Of a stretch of 32,956 nt of DNA, positions 9,343 through 20,084 are shown piece after piece; the first letter of the stretch is position 1, and each line of letters starts with the position of its first letter. Source of the DNA: Silene noctiflora (Eukaryota > Streptophyta > Magnoliopsida > Caryophyllales > Caryophyllaceae); contig VHZZ01000012.1 of the NCBI GenBank assembly GCA_009801015.1, positions 375,352 to 408,307 on the forward strand. The letters are read 5' to 3'. The notes below the pieces were generated by a model. The model did no database searches, was not told where the DNA came from, and was given only the letters and a program-made list of their open reading frames with translations. A program made the position numbers and the translations under genes.

Positions 9343-9582
9343 CAAACAACCATACGATATTTCGAATTTATATTGCTTTAATAGAGTAAGTAAGATATTG
9401 AATGAATTGCAGAAAATTTTAGGAAGATATTTCAAGTCAAATTCCCAACAAACTGATTTTAAAAGCACACGTTTGATGATAAATTCTGTGGATTTATTGC
9501 TGTCTAAACTCTAATTACTCCTTAACTTGCTGAATGCTGCTCACCTACACAACTCGTATTAAACTTTCCTCGTATGTCAACC

Positions 9583-10009
9583 AGGGTTTTAAATAGCGGT
9601 ATCGGTCGCGATCGCGGTCGGGGTAACGGAGTCGCGGAATCGTCCCCGACTCGGCCATTACACTCTAAATCGCTGTATCTCGGTAATATTTATTTTACAA
9701 GCTTTTGTAGATATTTCATCATCTATTGACTATTTCATATAAATTTAAGATTAATTTTACTTAGGATAATTAATTTGACCAATGTTATACCGTTTCTAAG
9801 AGTTTTTCATTAAAAAACTTGGCTGATACAAGTTATAACTCGTTCATATCGGGTTCATAGCGGGCTCTATTGGGCCGAGTTGGCCAATACATGTTATAAA
9901 TCGATCGTCTCGGCCGATACTTTCTTGTTTTCAATTTACCTGATACATCTCGGGATATCTCGTATCACCGGCCTCCGATACCGATACATCGCCGATATTT
10001 AAAACCATG
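9583..10009. mobile_element. MULE-like MITE, family B (427 bp)
   Basis: A perfect 9-bp duplication, atgtcaacc, lies at 9574-9582 and 10010-10018. The ends are inverted: agggttttaaatagcggtat on the left, and the right end reads catggttttaaatatcgg on the other strand. The inner region has repeated tatcggtcgcgatcgc, ctcggccgatac and ccgatacatc words. The size of the duplication suggests the Mutator superfamily. No transposase sequence is present. Confidence 0.8.
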
Positions 10010-10018
10010 ATGTCAACC

Positions 10019-10451
10019 AAACGACTTATTACCTATCACAATTATCGGTCTAAATAATACGAGTATTTATCGTATGTACTCCATATCAATTAATTTCAAT
10101 CAAATCAAACAAGAAAAAATTGCTCGGAATTAAATTAAAATGAAATAATTGCGAAAAAAAAAAGTCGGATTGTTGTCAAAATTCGAAATCAATACCATTA
10201 ATCGTAATACTAATCCGAACTAATTAGATTAAACTCCGTAGTAATTAACTTTGATCACACATTACATATTACTAATCCCTACTACACACTAATTAATCAC
10301 TAATTAAACCTTCCTTAATACCAAAAAGTCAATAAAAAAAAACCACAAGATTATTTATTTATATATATAGTTATATTACTAAAAAAAATCCTTAAAACAA
10401 CGGAGATTTTTTCGGTCGCAAGCTTGTCACGTCTCACTCGATTTTTTTTTA
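10019..10451. other. 3' flank of the GATA gene
   Basis: This is AT-rich sequence downstream (minus strand) of the GATA stop codon and probably contains its 3' untranslated region. I see no other gene. Confidence 0.5.
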
Positions 10452-11087
10452 TTAAGCATAGACAGAACCGTAAGAAAGAGCCATTAAAAGGACAGCAGCT
10501 TGTTCTTCTTCACCTAATTTTTTCCTGATTGATCTTTTCCCAACCGTTGATTTATGCATCATCACTTCTCTACCAAGTGATATCAACCGTTGATTTAAGG
10601 ACCCACCATTTCCATTTCCAGCTCTTATTTTATTATTATTTGATGATGACGTTGATGATGACGTTGTTGTGATTGTACTGTTACCACTGTTACTGCTTCC
10701 ACTTCCACTACTCTTTTTTGTTGACGAAAATACCCTTACTTTCTTCCTGCTTCTTATCCCACATGCATTACACAGTGACTGCACCAAACAACAGAATAAT
10801 TAATCCAATGAGTCGGGTTTAAAACCGTCTTATACAAGTATTTGTGAAACGGAAAAAAATATTACCTTTGGACCGGCCGGCCCACCTCTCCATAAAGGGG
10901 TTTTAGATGTTCCACAATCTAGGCATTTTTTTATGTTTTGATCATCTTCTGAAGTTGGTATTTCTGGGTCTGATCTCTGCATTATTAAAATCAAAATCAT
11001 TAATATTTAATCAACGGAAAACAAATGATTAAGACGGATGAACAGAGGTAAAAAAAAAGTACTTACTTTGTTATCTAGATCCATCAT
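10452..11087 (-). CDS. B-class GATA transcription factor with LLM domain (GATA15/16/17-like)
   Basis: I read three coding exons on the minus strand: 11087-11067, 10976-10866 and 10778-10452, with GT...AG introns that both fall between codons. The product is 152 aa. The zinc finger is C25-X2-C28-X18-C47-X2-C50 with the core TSKTPLWRGGPAGPK, and it is split by the second intron just after GPK, giving SLCNACGIRSRKK. An 18-residue loop is the plant GATA form. A Ser/Asn/Thr-rich low-complexity linker (about 61-98) follows. The tail EEEQAAVLLMALSYGSVYA carries the LLM motif (141-143) that defines one B-GATA branch with roles in greening, growth and light and hormone responses. No HAN domain is present. 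The short protein and short N-terminus fit GATA15/16/17 better than GNC/GNL. The start is the first of two adjacent ATG codons, and the exact paralogue is not resolved. Confidence 0.9.
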
Positions 11088-11650
11088 GAAGGTAACTTTT
11101 TTTAACTTTTTTGAAATTCTAAGAAGAACCCAGATGATAGAATCAAACTAATCGAAATGGGTAGTGATTAGATTTTGAAAACAATGTTGAAATCAATAAA
11201 CCCTAGAATTAATTTGAAATGAGGAGAAATGATTGATTGCTTGATCAAAAGGAAATGATGATCAAGCCGTTGGAGAAGTAAGTAAGTGATGAAAGCGGGA
11301 AAATTTTATGGGAAAATTTGGAGGTAAAAATGGAAAAAAAAAAAGAGGAAAATGAGAAAATATAAAGAGGTGAGAAGATGAAGGTGAGAGAAGAATATAA
11401 ACCGACTTAAAAGGGTTTATGAAGAGCGGCGATTTGAAATAAAATTGGGGATTTTTTAAGAAACCCTAGCTCTTTATATTTGTGACCTCAATTTGGGTGT
11501 ATGTGTAATGACTATTTTGTCCTTGATCTTGAAACTTTGTTGTGCTCCCGCCAAAGGGTGTGGTGTGAATTTTTGTGGTTGGGAGATTTTTGGTGTTTTG
11601 GCTCCATTTTCAAATTTTGGGTGAATTTTGGATTTATGGATTTGATGGAT

Positions 11651-11840
11651 GAAAGCGTCTTGCTTGTGACGGACACTATCCGTCACAAGCTGAAGACGGA
11701 TATTGGTGCTCTTATAAAAGGTAAGTGGGAGGGCAAGTGGGGGAGAAATGGAGCACCCATGGATAGTGTCACTTGCATATTGTGAGAAGGGCAGTATCCG
11801 TCTTCAGCTTGTGACGGATAGTGCCTAATGAGAATTTGTG
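11651..11840 (+). mobile_element. MULE-type MITE, family A copy 5
   Basis: This 190-bp copy lies about 0.56 kb upstream of the GATA start codon. The flanks ttgatggat (11642-11650) and ttgattgat (11841-11849) match at 8 of 9 positions. It begins gaaagcgtcttgcttgtg, shows gacggacactatccgtc, the arms aagtgggagggcaagtg and cagtatccgtcttcagc, and ends gagaatttgtg. It separates two of the E2F-like sites from the remainder of the cluster. Confidence 0.85.
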
Positions 11841-11849
11841 TTGATTGAT

Positions 11850-12340
11850 TTGGGATTTTTGGATGTAAATGTGTAGTGATTTTTGTGGTTGTTAGGTACT
11901 TGATGTGTTTAGTTATTGTTTGAATTTGGGTTTGAATTTCGAATAAAAAGTAAGTTTTGTGTTTGTATGTGAAAATCTCAAAATAATATTGACATGATAA
12001 AAAAAACGTATAAAAATACGTGGTTTTGGTATTTAGTAGCTATCGGATTTATTGTGCATAGTTAGAGTTAAAATAGAATAGTCTTGTGTCACATTCACAT
12101 GAGAAAGATTATAATAACTAAGTAAAACTTTAAAATAAAACGTTTTGTTTATAAATAATCTATACATTTCAGAAATTATCAATCACATATTCTTAATTGA
12201 ATAATACGTGAATGATTATCATGAATCATGATGTTTAATTTCGATCGATATTTCTTACAAGTATACAACTCCCTTACCAACTCTTCAAATAATTCATTTA
12301 TTTTATTTTAAATTTACTTTAATTTGCAAAAAGTTTGAGA
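11850..12340. other. AT-rich intergenic DNA, nothing recognised
   Basis: I see no gene or RNA here. It lies between the MITE and the dense part of the E2F-like cluster. Confidence 0.5.
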
Positions 12341-12784
12341 AGATGGGTTCCCGCCAAAGAACTTGGCATTAATTGTAAATTATAGAATTGTTAGGCCCCT
12401 TGAAAGGAAATTTATCTTTCTCAAAATAAACAAAAGGAAACTTATCAAAAACTCCCGCCAAAGCATTTGGTTTTGGCGCCAATTTTTGCGTTTGCACATT
12501 TTCCTAATTTTAGTAATGGAGGGAGTCTTTCAATTTACGCGCCAAAATTGATTACTTTGATATTTTGCTTGTTAGCTGGATTCAAATTTCTCGAGTTCGA
12601 TTTTTCGGGGCTTCGTTTACCTGAGACTGAATTTTGCAGTATTATATATCGGAAATTTGAGGTTTTGAAGGCGGTGATTGGAAAACGATAAAGAAGTATA
12701 AAATCATAATAAGAAGGAATAAGTAAATCTAGAGAAAAACCCGCAAATTAGATGAAGCTAAAACATGAAACATTTATGAAAGTA

Positions 12785-12935
12785 GTAGGTCTTCCGAGAG
12801 ACTGTCTCCCACTAAATTAGTGGGAGACATAACATGGAAAACTATAATTAAATAACTCCCTTCTTCCATCATGTGAGAGATCTCTCAATAACGCTTTTGA
12901 GAGACCGTTTCTCTAAAGTTTTTGTGTTATGAAAG
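12785..12935. repeat. GAGAC/CTCTC hairpin repeat
   Basis: This block holds gagagactgtctcccactaa, tagtgggagac and, further on, gagagatctctc and gagagaccgtttctc. It is related to the fragment at 8307-8370. It is probably a small non-autonomous element, but the ends are not resolved. Confidence 0.45.
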
Positions 12936-13858
12936 TCATTGAGAAGTTGTAGTCAATGATAAAACCGGTCTTCTGTACCCAATCGACCCGAGCAGGACTA
13001 TGAGTTCAGAGTTCCACCTTCCATCAGCTGGACTGAATCTGTCATAGTCCGGCGTCACCAATTAGATCCGATGAGCTAACAAGATATACAATACCAACTG
13101 ACTGTAGTGGGATGGAAAAAGAATCCGGGAGTTTTGTATGAAACGGTCTCACAAAGAGTTGTGTATACTTAAACCATTATTCGGCCAGGAGATTCACCAG
13201 AAGTGCATCAGATTGTGCCTAAGCAGCCTCTTTCACCAGAAGGCTGGAATCAGCACAGAGGGAGATGGATGCATGGAAGAAAGATTGGAAACATGTTTTA
13301 ACATTGCGAGAATAGATGGCACCGATTTGGAAGCTAAGGAATCAAATTGTGCTGGCCTGATTTGTCCAAAGGAATTTAACGTAATCATTGTTTCATCATA
13401 ACATGATTGACGACATTTCAACAGCTAATGCAATAATATCAACCTGATCAAGGGGAAGATTTTGGCTTCCACCCGACAAAAGTGTGACAGATCGAGTTCA
13501 TGTTGCATAACTTGCATTCCAAACTATCTATGGAATCCTCGGAATGCTCGTTCAGTAGAGCAAGCAGAAGAATCAATGCAGCGCGCCAGCGCCACAACAA
13601 GATCCCTGCATCTTGGAAGTCGATCACCAGCGACATGTCACAACGCTCACACTGCTTGAAGTTTCGATAATGTGAGGAAAGCGTAAGACTCTACAAACGT
13701 ATAACCATGCAAAACTTGACAGCATAAAACAAACAAAAAGGGGTAATACTTAAATCCTGCAATCCCGTATGAACGTCAAACTGGACCAAAATTCACAAAT
13801 ATTCAAACTCAAGACACAATAAATTGCGTCTTGATTCCTTATCAAGCTCTTGGAAACA
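12936..13858. other. unrecognised region with coding-like stretches
   Basis: Base composition is more balanced here than in the surroundings. On the plus strand 13138-13401 is open for 87 codons. On the minus strand 13448-13636 is open and reads like protein (for example ILLWRWRAALILLLALLNEH, then a Cys-containing tail). I recognise no family in any frame, and neighbouring frames are closed by stops. It could be part of a degenerate gene, a captured gene fragment or chance. Confidence 0.3.
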
Positions 13859-13859
13859 A

Positions 13860-16800
13860 ATTTTGAGGAGCAACGGATGACACTTAAGACTTGTTATTTT
13901 AGGCCTGAAATTGGATAGCATAACTCCTAAACATTCCGACACGTGGTAGAAAAATTGAAAGAAAAGAAATGCTATAAACTAGGCTCGGCCACACGTATTA
14001 AAGGAGCAATTGAGGTGATGTAGGAACGAAATCAAATAGGGTACTATCTGAATCGACCCTGATATGTGATAGAAAAAACAGGAGAGAAATAAACTAGGCC
14101 AAAATGATCTCTCGAACGGCTAAAATTTAAGTGTCTAATTTAAGGTTTTCGTGATTTCGGGTTATGAACAAAAATCTCCGAAAATCGCACAGACAATTCC
14201 ATGGATCAGATATAGTGGTCATGCAAATTTTAAGGAACAACTGAGGACATTTGAGGGCGTAGGTGTAAACCAGCCTCATCCGAAAAAAGGTAGTGGGGAA
14301 ATTAGGGACGTCTACATCTTATATGGGGATGAAATCGAATAGAGTACCAACTGAAGAGTCCCCGAGCACATGGTAGAAAAAAGGTGGAGAAAAATATTTT
14401 TGGCCTAGTATGATCTCCCGAATAGCTCAAATTAAAGTGTCTAATACACGTTTTTCGGGATTTAGGCGCCCTAAACAAAATTCTCCAAAAATAGCAAGGA
14501 CTTTTCCTTGGATCAAATAAAGTAGTCACACAAAATTTAAGGAGCAACGGAAGACATTTGAAGATGTCGGTCTGCGATAAACCTGCCTCGTCCCTAAAAC
14601 GGATAGTCGGGAAAAGGGAACGTCTATTGATTATAATGGAGATGAAATCGAATAAAGTACTATCTGATGCAGCCCGGAACACGTGGTTAAAAAAAGGGAG
14701 AAAAAAAAAACTAGGCAAGTACAATCCCCCGAACCATTCAAAATGAGGTGTAATACACGATTTTTGGGATTTCAGAGTCACGGAACCATAGTCTCCGAAA
14801 ATCGCACGAAATATTACTTGGATCAGATGAAGGGGACACACAAAATATAAGGAGCAACGGAGGACATTCTGGGTGCCGAAATGTGAGGAACCATCCTCGT
14901 CCGAAAAACAAATAGTTGAAAAAAAAGGACGTCTGTTGTTTATACGGGGATGAAATCGAATAGGGTAATTAATATATGACACAACCCAGAACACCTGGTA
15001 GAAAACCAGGAGGAAAAGAAACTCGGCCCGGTACGATATCCCGAACGACTGAAATTGAAGTGTATAATGCACGGTTTCAAGATTTCCCGTTCCACGAACA
15101 AAAATCTCCGAAAATCGGACACACAATTCCATGGATTAGATATAGTGGCCACACAAAAGTTATGGAACAAAGGAGGACATTTGAGGGTACCTATCGTCCA
15201 ATAAACCAGCCTCGTATGAAAAACGGGTAGTCGGAAAATTAGGGACGTCAACTGCTTATATAGAGATTAAATCGAATAGGGTACCATCTGAAAAAACCCG
15301 GAACACGTGGTAAAAAAAATGGGAGAAAAAGAAACTTGGTCCAAACGTTCATCAAAACAACTAAAATTGAAATGTTTAATACACGGTTTTCGGGATTTGG
15401 AGTTCCGAAAAATCTCCAAAAAATGTAAAGATTGTTTCTTGGATTCCATCTTAATAAGAGATCCGGAGCACGTGGTAGAAAGAGCGGGAGAAAAAAAGCT
15501 TGGCCCAATACAAACTCCCGAACATCTCAAAACGAAGTGTCTAATACACCGTTCTCATGATTTTGTGCTACCGGGAAAAAAACTCCGGAAACCGCACGGA
15601 CAATTACTTTAATCAGATAAGGTAGCCACACAAATTTAAGGAGAAACAGAAGACATTTGAGGCTACCGATGTACTATAAACGATCCTCGTCCGTATAAGA
15701 GATAGTCGGGAAAATGGGACTTCTACTGTAAAATGGGGATGAAATCGAATAAGGTATTATCTGAAGCGATCTAGAATACATGGTAGAAAATCCGAAAGAA
15801 AAAGAAACTTGGCTCAAAAAGATATTTCGAACAACTCAAATTGAAGTCCTAAAACATAAGAAATGAATAGTTGGGAAATTAGAGGGATGAAATTAAATAG
15901 GGTATCATCTGAAGAGACCCTGTACGCATGGTAGAAAAAGCGGGGAAAAAGAAACTGTGTCCTGTATTTTCTTCAAAACGGCTAAAATTAAAGTGTTTAA
16001 TACACGGTTTCGTAATTTCGGGGCCCTGGAAAAAAAACCTCCAAAAAAATCAGGGATAGTTTTTTGGATACCATCTTAATAACAGACCCAGAACACGTGG
16101 TAGAAAGAATGGGAGAAAACAGAAGTTTGGCCCTCCCGAACGGCTCAAATTGAAGTGACTAATACACAGTTTGGAATTCCGTGATACCGCAACAAAAATC
16201 ACCGAAAATTGTAAGGATATTTACTTTAATCAAATGAAAGTGGCCACACAAAAATTAAGGAGAAACAGAGGACATTTGAGGGTGTTGATGTTCGATAAAC
16301 GAGTCTCGTCCGTAAAACGGATAGTCGGAAAAAAAGGAATGTCTATTGTCTATATGGGGATGAAATCGAATAGAGTAGTATCTGATGCGATCCAGAAAAC
16401 ATGGTGGAAAATCCGCGAGAAAAAAAAGCTTGGCCTACAACAATATCCTGAGCGACTCAAATTGAAGTGTATAAATACACAGTTTTCGGGATTCGGACTC
16501 CCGGATAAAAAATCTACGAAAATTTCAAGGACAAATCCTTGGATCAGATATAGCGGTCACACAAAATTTGAGAAGCAGCGGAGGACATTTGAGGGTGTCG
16601 GTGTACGATAAATCAACCTCGTCCAAAAAACTAAGGGGGCGTTTGGTTAGAGAAAGGGAAAGGGAAAGGAAATCAAAAAGGGTAAGAGGGGGAAAGGTAA
16701 GAGATTACCTAAAACTTAACTAGTTGTTTGGTTATATCAAGAAAGAGAATTAATGGTCCACCCACTCTCAATCCTACCACTAACACACACCACCACAAAC

Positions 16801-18295
16801 AACCACTTATTTATTCNAAATTGGCTGCAACCATCGTCTCCCCACCCCACTACTGCTGAGACCCCACCACATCGTCCCACCTGACACTGTCGCCCACTTA
16901 TCGTTGCCGCCCCACCCCACTCTAACACCACAACCGTCACTCTTCACCCTAAAAAAACCCTACTCTACCCTCGAAATCCGGCGGTCTAGGGTACTTAGGG
17001 TGAAGATTGGTGGGTTGTGGTTTGTTTTGGTGTGCGGGTGGTTTAGGTGGGGTGGTGGTGGCGTCATGGCGGCGGTGGTGGTGGCGTCATGGCGGTGGTG
17101 GTGGCGGTGGCGTGGTGGTGGTGACTGGTGTGGTGGTTGGTGAATAAGGTGGTTGAAAGGTAACAAGGGTAATAAAATCTCATACCTTTGGGGGGGTGGG
17201 GGGTTAGGAATTAGACGGATTGAGGAGTAAAGAAGGGAGTTTCATTCCCTTTGTTTGTGTCAAACAAACACCAACAAAGGAAATCAGTAACTTTGTTTCC
17301 CTTTCTTATAGACCCCCAACCAAACGCCCCCTAACAGTCGGGAAATTAGGGATGTCAACTGCTTATATCGGGATGAAATCAAATAGGGTGCCATCTGAAG
17401 AGACCTGGAATACTTGGTAAAAAAAAGCGGGAGACAAAAGAAACTTGGTCTTGTACGATCTCCAAAACGGCTCAAATTGAAATATCTGATACACGATATT
17501 CGGGATTTCGGGGACCCGAAAAAAAAATCTCTAAAAAATGCAGAGATAGTAACTTTAATTAGATAAAGTGGTCACACAAAGTTTATCATAAAACATTTGA
17601 GGGTGCCTATGTGCGATAAATGAGCCTCGTCCGTAAAACAGATAGTCGGGAAAAAGGGACGTCTACTGTTTATATGGGATTGAAATCGAATAGGAGTATA
17701 TGAAGTGACCCAAAACACATGGTAGAAAATCCGTGAGAAAAAAATACTTGCCCAAGAACGATTTACCAAACGAGTCAAATTGAAGTGTATAATACACGAT
17801 TTTCGGGGTTTCAGGGTACGGCTCAAAAATCAACGAAAATTGCAAGGACAATTCCTTGGATCAGATATCGTGGTCATACAAAATTTAAGGAGCGGCGGAG
17901 GACATTTGAGGGTGTCAGTGTGCGATAAACCAACCTCATCCGAAAAATGGATAGTCGGGAAATTAGGGACATCAACTGCTTATATTGGGATGAAATCAAA
18001 TAGGGTAGTATCTGAAGTGACCGGGAACACGTGGTAGAAAAATTGGGAGAAAAAGAAACTTCGCCTTGTACGATATCCCGAACAACTCAAATTGAAGTGT
18101 ACAATAAACGGTTTTCGGTGTCGGAGAACAAAAATCTCCGAAAATCGCACGGACAATTTCTAAAATTAGATAAAGTGGTCACACAAAATTTAAGGGACAA
18201 CGAAAGACATTTAAGGTACCGATATGGATAAACTAGACTTGTCTGAAAAATGGATAATCGGAAAAAAAAGGGACATCTACTGTTTATGTGAGGTG
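13860..18295 (+). repeat. tandem satellite array, period about 312 bp (block 1)
   Basis: The unit contains, in order: an ATACACG-TTTTCGGGATTT part, CTCCGAAAATCG, CTTGGATCAGATA, GGTCACACAAAATTTAAGG, GGAGGACATTTGAGG, GCGATAAACGAGCCTCGTCC, GATAGTCGGGAAA, GGGGATGAAATCGAATAGGG, AACACGTGGTAGAAAA, AAGAAACTTGGCC and CTCAAATTGAAGTGT. The gaggacatttga-type anchor falls at about 14245, 14551, 14861, 15175, 15649, 16269, 16582 and 17890, giving spacings of 306-314 where units are intact. Larger gaps reflect partial units, with deletion junctions near 15360-15480 and 15840-15900. Units are diverged by many substitutions. The open frames in it are broken and differ between units, so it is not coding. A MITE interrupts it at 16635-17331. 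Confidence 0.85.
16635..17331. mobile_element. PIF/Harbinger (Tourist)-like MITE inserted in the satellite
   Basis: This 697-bp element has 14-bp perfect terminal inverted repeats, gggggcgtttggtt and aaccaaacgccccc, flanked by taa on both sides (16632-16634 and 17332-17334). A 3-bp TAA/TTA target and GGG...GTTTGG ends fit PIF/Harbinger. Sub-terminal parts also pair (agaaagggaaa with tttccctttct). The middle is a G/T-biased ggtggtggcg run (17030-17145). There is no transposase domain, so it is non-autonomous. Satellite sequence continues directly on both sides. There is one N at 16817. Confidence 0.85.
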
Positions 18296-18776
18296 ATGTG
18301 AGGTTTTAACTTATGTTATAAACGATGCTAAGGCCGAAAATCGGGTATCCTAGAAAAAATAAATTAATACTTTTTACTAGTATAGATCTCGCGCTAATGC
18401 CCGGATTTTTAGCTAGAGATATTAGAGACTTTACTAATTAGACCACTGATATAACCTATTTGAAATTTAATCATAAAAATTACTATTAGTAATGTTTGGT
18501 ATTAAGAGGTAGAAAATAGAAGGTTTAACACTTTTTAAGTGGAATAGAGTTATTTATTAGTGCAATTTTAATATATCTATGCAAATTGAAAAAAAAATAT
18601 TTATATCATTTTTAAATGGAACAGAGTTATTTATTGTTTGAAATAGTAGGAGCCACTTTCAGATATGATATAATGATAAAGTCTAATTATAGAGTAATTT
18701 ATTTAGGCGGAAAATTTTTAGTAAACTCCTATTCTTTTAGTATAAGAGAGATTCGAGTCTAAAATTAAAAGGAATA
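18296..18776. other. AT-rich insertion-like segment within the satellite
   Basis: The satellite stops at a partial unit near 18290. A recognisable satellite fragment (cttgaagcgatccttaacacg, then aggtagaaa) reappears at 18781-18810. The roughly 480 bp between are unrelated AT-rich DNA and look inserted, but I could not pair its ends. Confidence 0.4.
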
Positions 18777-18812
18777 TCTCTTGAAGCGATCCTTAACACG
18801 AGGTAGAAACTT
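18777..18812 (+). repeat. satellite remnant
   Basis: This short piece matches the ctgaagcgacccggaacacg-tggtagaaa part of the satellite unit. It marks the distal edge of block 1. Confidence 0.5.
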
Positions 18813-19168
18813 TGTATTCTAAAATTTGCAAAATCATATTAACCTTTGTAGTGCAATACTTTAATAGTATATTGGCAAATTCTTCTTTACTACAGAGAAA
18901 TATAATCATTTTACAACCAGATATAGCCCTTATAATGGCATTTCTCATTTGTGAGTGAATACGTCACAATTTCTAACGAACCCAAAATGTGACCATTTTG
19001 TTCGGATCTCAATGACACAAATGCACCACAAGATTCCATGCAAGATACACCTACTACAAAATCCAAAACAAATTTCATTACTCCTGCCATTCTTTTGACT
19101 TTCCACTAAATTAACCTGACTGTATCATTCCACCCAAATTATAGTATACGACGATCTCATACCGAGAA

Positions 19169-19310
19169 CAAAGCGTCTTGTTTGGACGGACACTATCCGT
19201 CACAAGTTGGATAGTTCTCCTTTTACAATAAGGCATATTGTGAGAATGACACTATCCATTTTCAGTTTATGACAAACTGATAGTGTGCCCGTTTTCAATG
19301 AAAATTTGTG
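19169..19310 (+). mobile_element. MULE-type MITE, family A, internally deleted copy
   Basis: This 142-bp copy has a perfect 9-bp duplication, taccgagaa, at 19160-19168 and 19311-19319. It starts caaagcgtcttgtttgg and ends caatgaaaatttgtg. The central cacttg/caagtg arms are lost compared with the full copies. It lies about 0.9 kb upstream of the presumed TRM transcript start. Confidence 0.85.
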
Positions 19311-19319
19311 TACCGAGAA

Positions 19320-20040
19320 ATGGTCTATTTTTATACACGTAAGAAAATTATTTACTCGACTGTGTCACTGATAACTAAATCCGGTAAAAGTGAACCGATT
19401 TAAATAACCTAACTCAGACAATAGAACCGAGACCCGAACTTGACCCAACCATATATAGCTCGACTTGAGTATTTATGCAAACTGAAAATTTTTCTAAATA
19501 ATTTGAAAATAAAAGACATGAAAATGACCGACATAAATCCGACCCAGTTGACCCGCTTCGGAAGTCTACCAAGTCCAATAACTACTGATCATTCCAATGT
19601 TGTAAATAAAAAATAAAAAGAAACTTTATCAGTCCTTTATTTGTTGTATGAAAAAGTAGACCTTTTTGTCCCTTGTTTGTTTTTGTAATTTGAAATCTCA
19701 ATCCCATCAAAGAGACGTTACAAATTTCTTAGTTTATTTAGTCAAAAATTCAAATTTTATTTAATACTTTTGAAAAATTGAAAAATTATAAAATGGGTCA
19801 CCTATATTTATTCATTAAATGCAGAAAAACTATGCATTATTCACTCTGACAGTCTCACTTAACACTCAATTTTGATGGCATTTGCTTGAACAACTGGGCA
19901 TCATCTCTCTCAAATTTATTGCTTGAGGCAACTATTCTTCACTATGTGATACTGATACCCCATTAAAATTTTGTATGTTTTTCAGCATTTATAGCATACA
20001 AAACTACCTGATTGAGACGTTGGATTATTCTTCAAATTCC
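19320..20040. promoter_or_regulatory. presumed promoter and 5' leader region of the TRM gene
   Basis: Between 19380 and 19600 there are repeat-like gacccgaacttgacccaacc words from a degenerate element. From about 19850 the sequence becomes leader-like and ends at a splice-donor-like attatg|gtgag at 20051/20052. No TATA box or start site can be assigned with confidence. Confidence 0.3.
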
Positions 20041-20084
20041 CAATTATTATGGTGAGATTTTGTTTGAATTTCGCGTTTTTAATT

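Larger units (their letters stand above)
11295..12547. promoter_or_regulatory. cluster of E2F-like binding sites
   Basis: Six words fit the E2F consensus (TTTSSCGC or its complement): gcgggaaaa (11295), cccgccaaa (11547), ttcccgccaaa (12348), cccgccaaa (12454), tttggcgccaa (12472, palindromic) and gcgccaaaa (12539). The first lies about 0.2 kb upstream of the GATA start, and four fall within 200 bp at 12348-12547. Dense E2F sites usually mark S-phase gene promoters, but no such gene is recognisable to either side. Binding is inferred from the words only. Confidence 0.4.

Noticed and set aside
14302-15132. 276-codon minus-strand open frame in the satellite
   Set aside because: It runs across several tandem units, other units close the same frame, and the translation shows no domain. 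It is an accident of the repeat.
16904-17143. Gly/Trp-rich open frame
   Set aside because: It lies inside the Harbinger-like MITE and is produced by its ggtggtgg run.
15248-18231. other open frames on both strands within the satellite
   Set aside because: They follow the repeat period, are interrupted in neighbouring units and overlap on both strands, as expected for tandem non-coding DNA.
13860-18295. CRISPR-like array
   Set aside because: The period is about 312 bp with no short conserved repeat and unique spacer alternation. It is a degenerate plant satellite.
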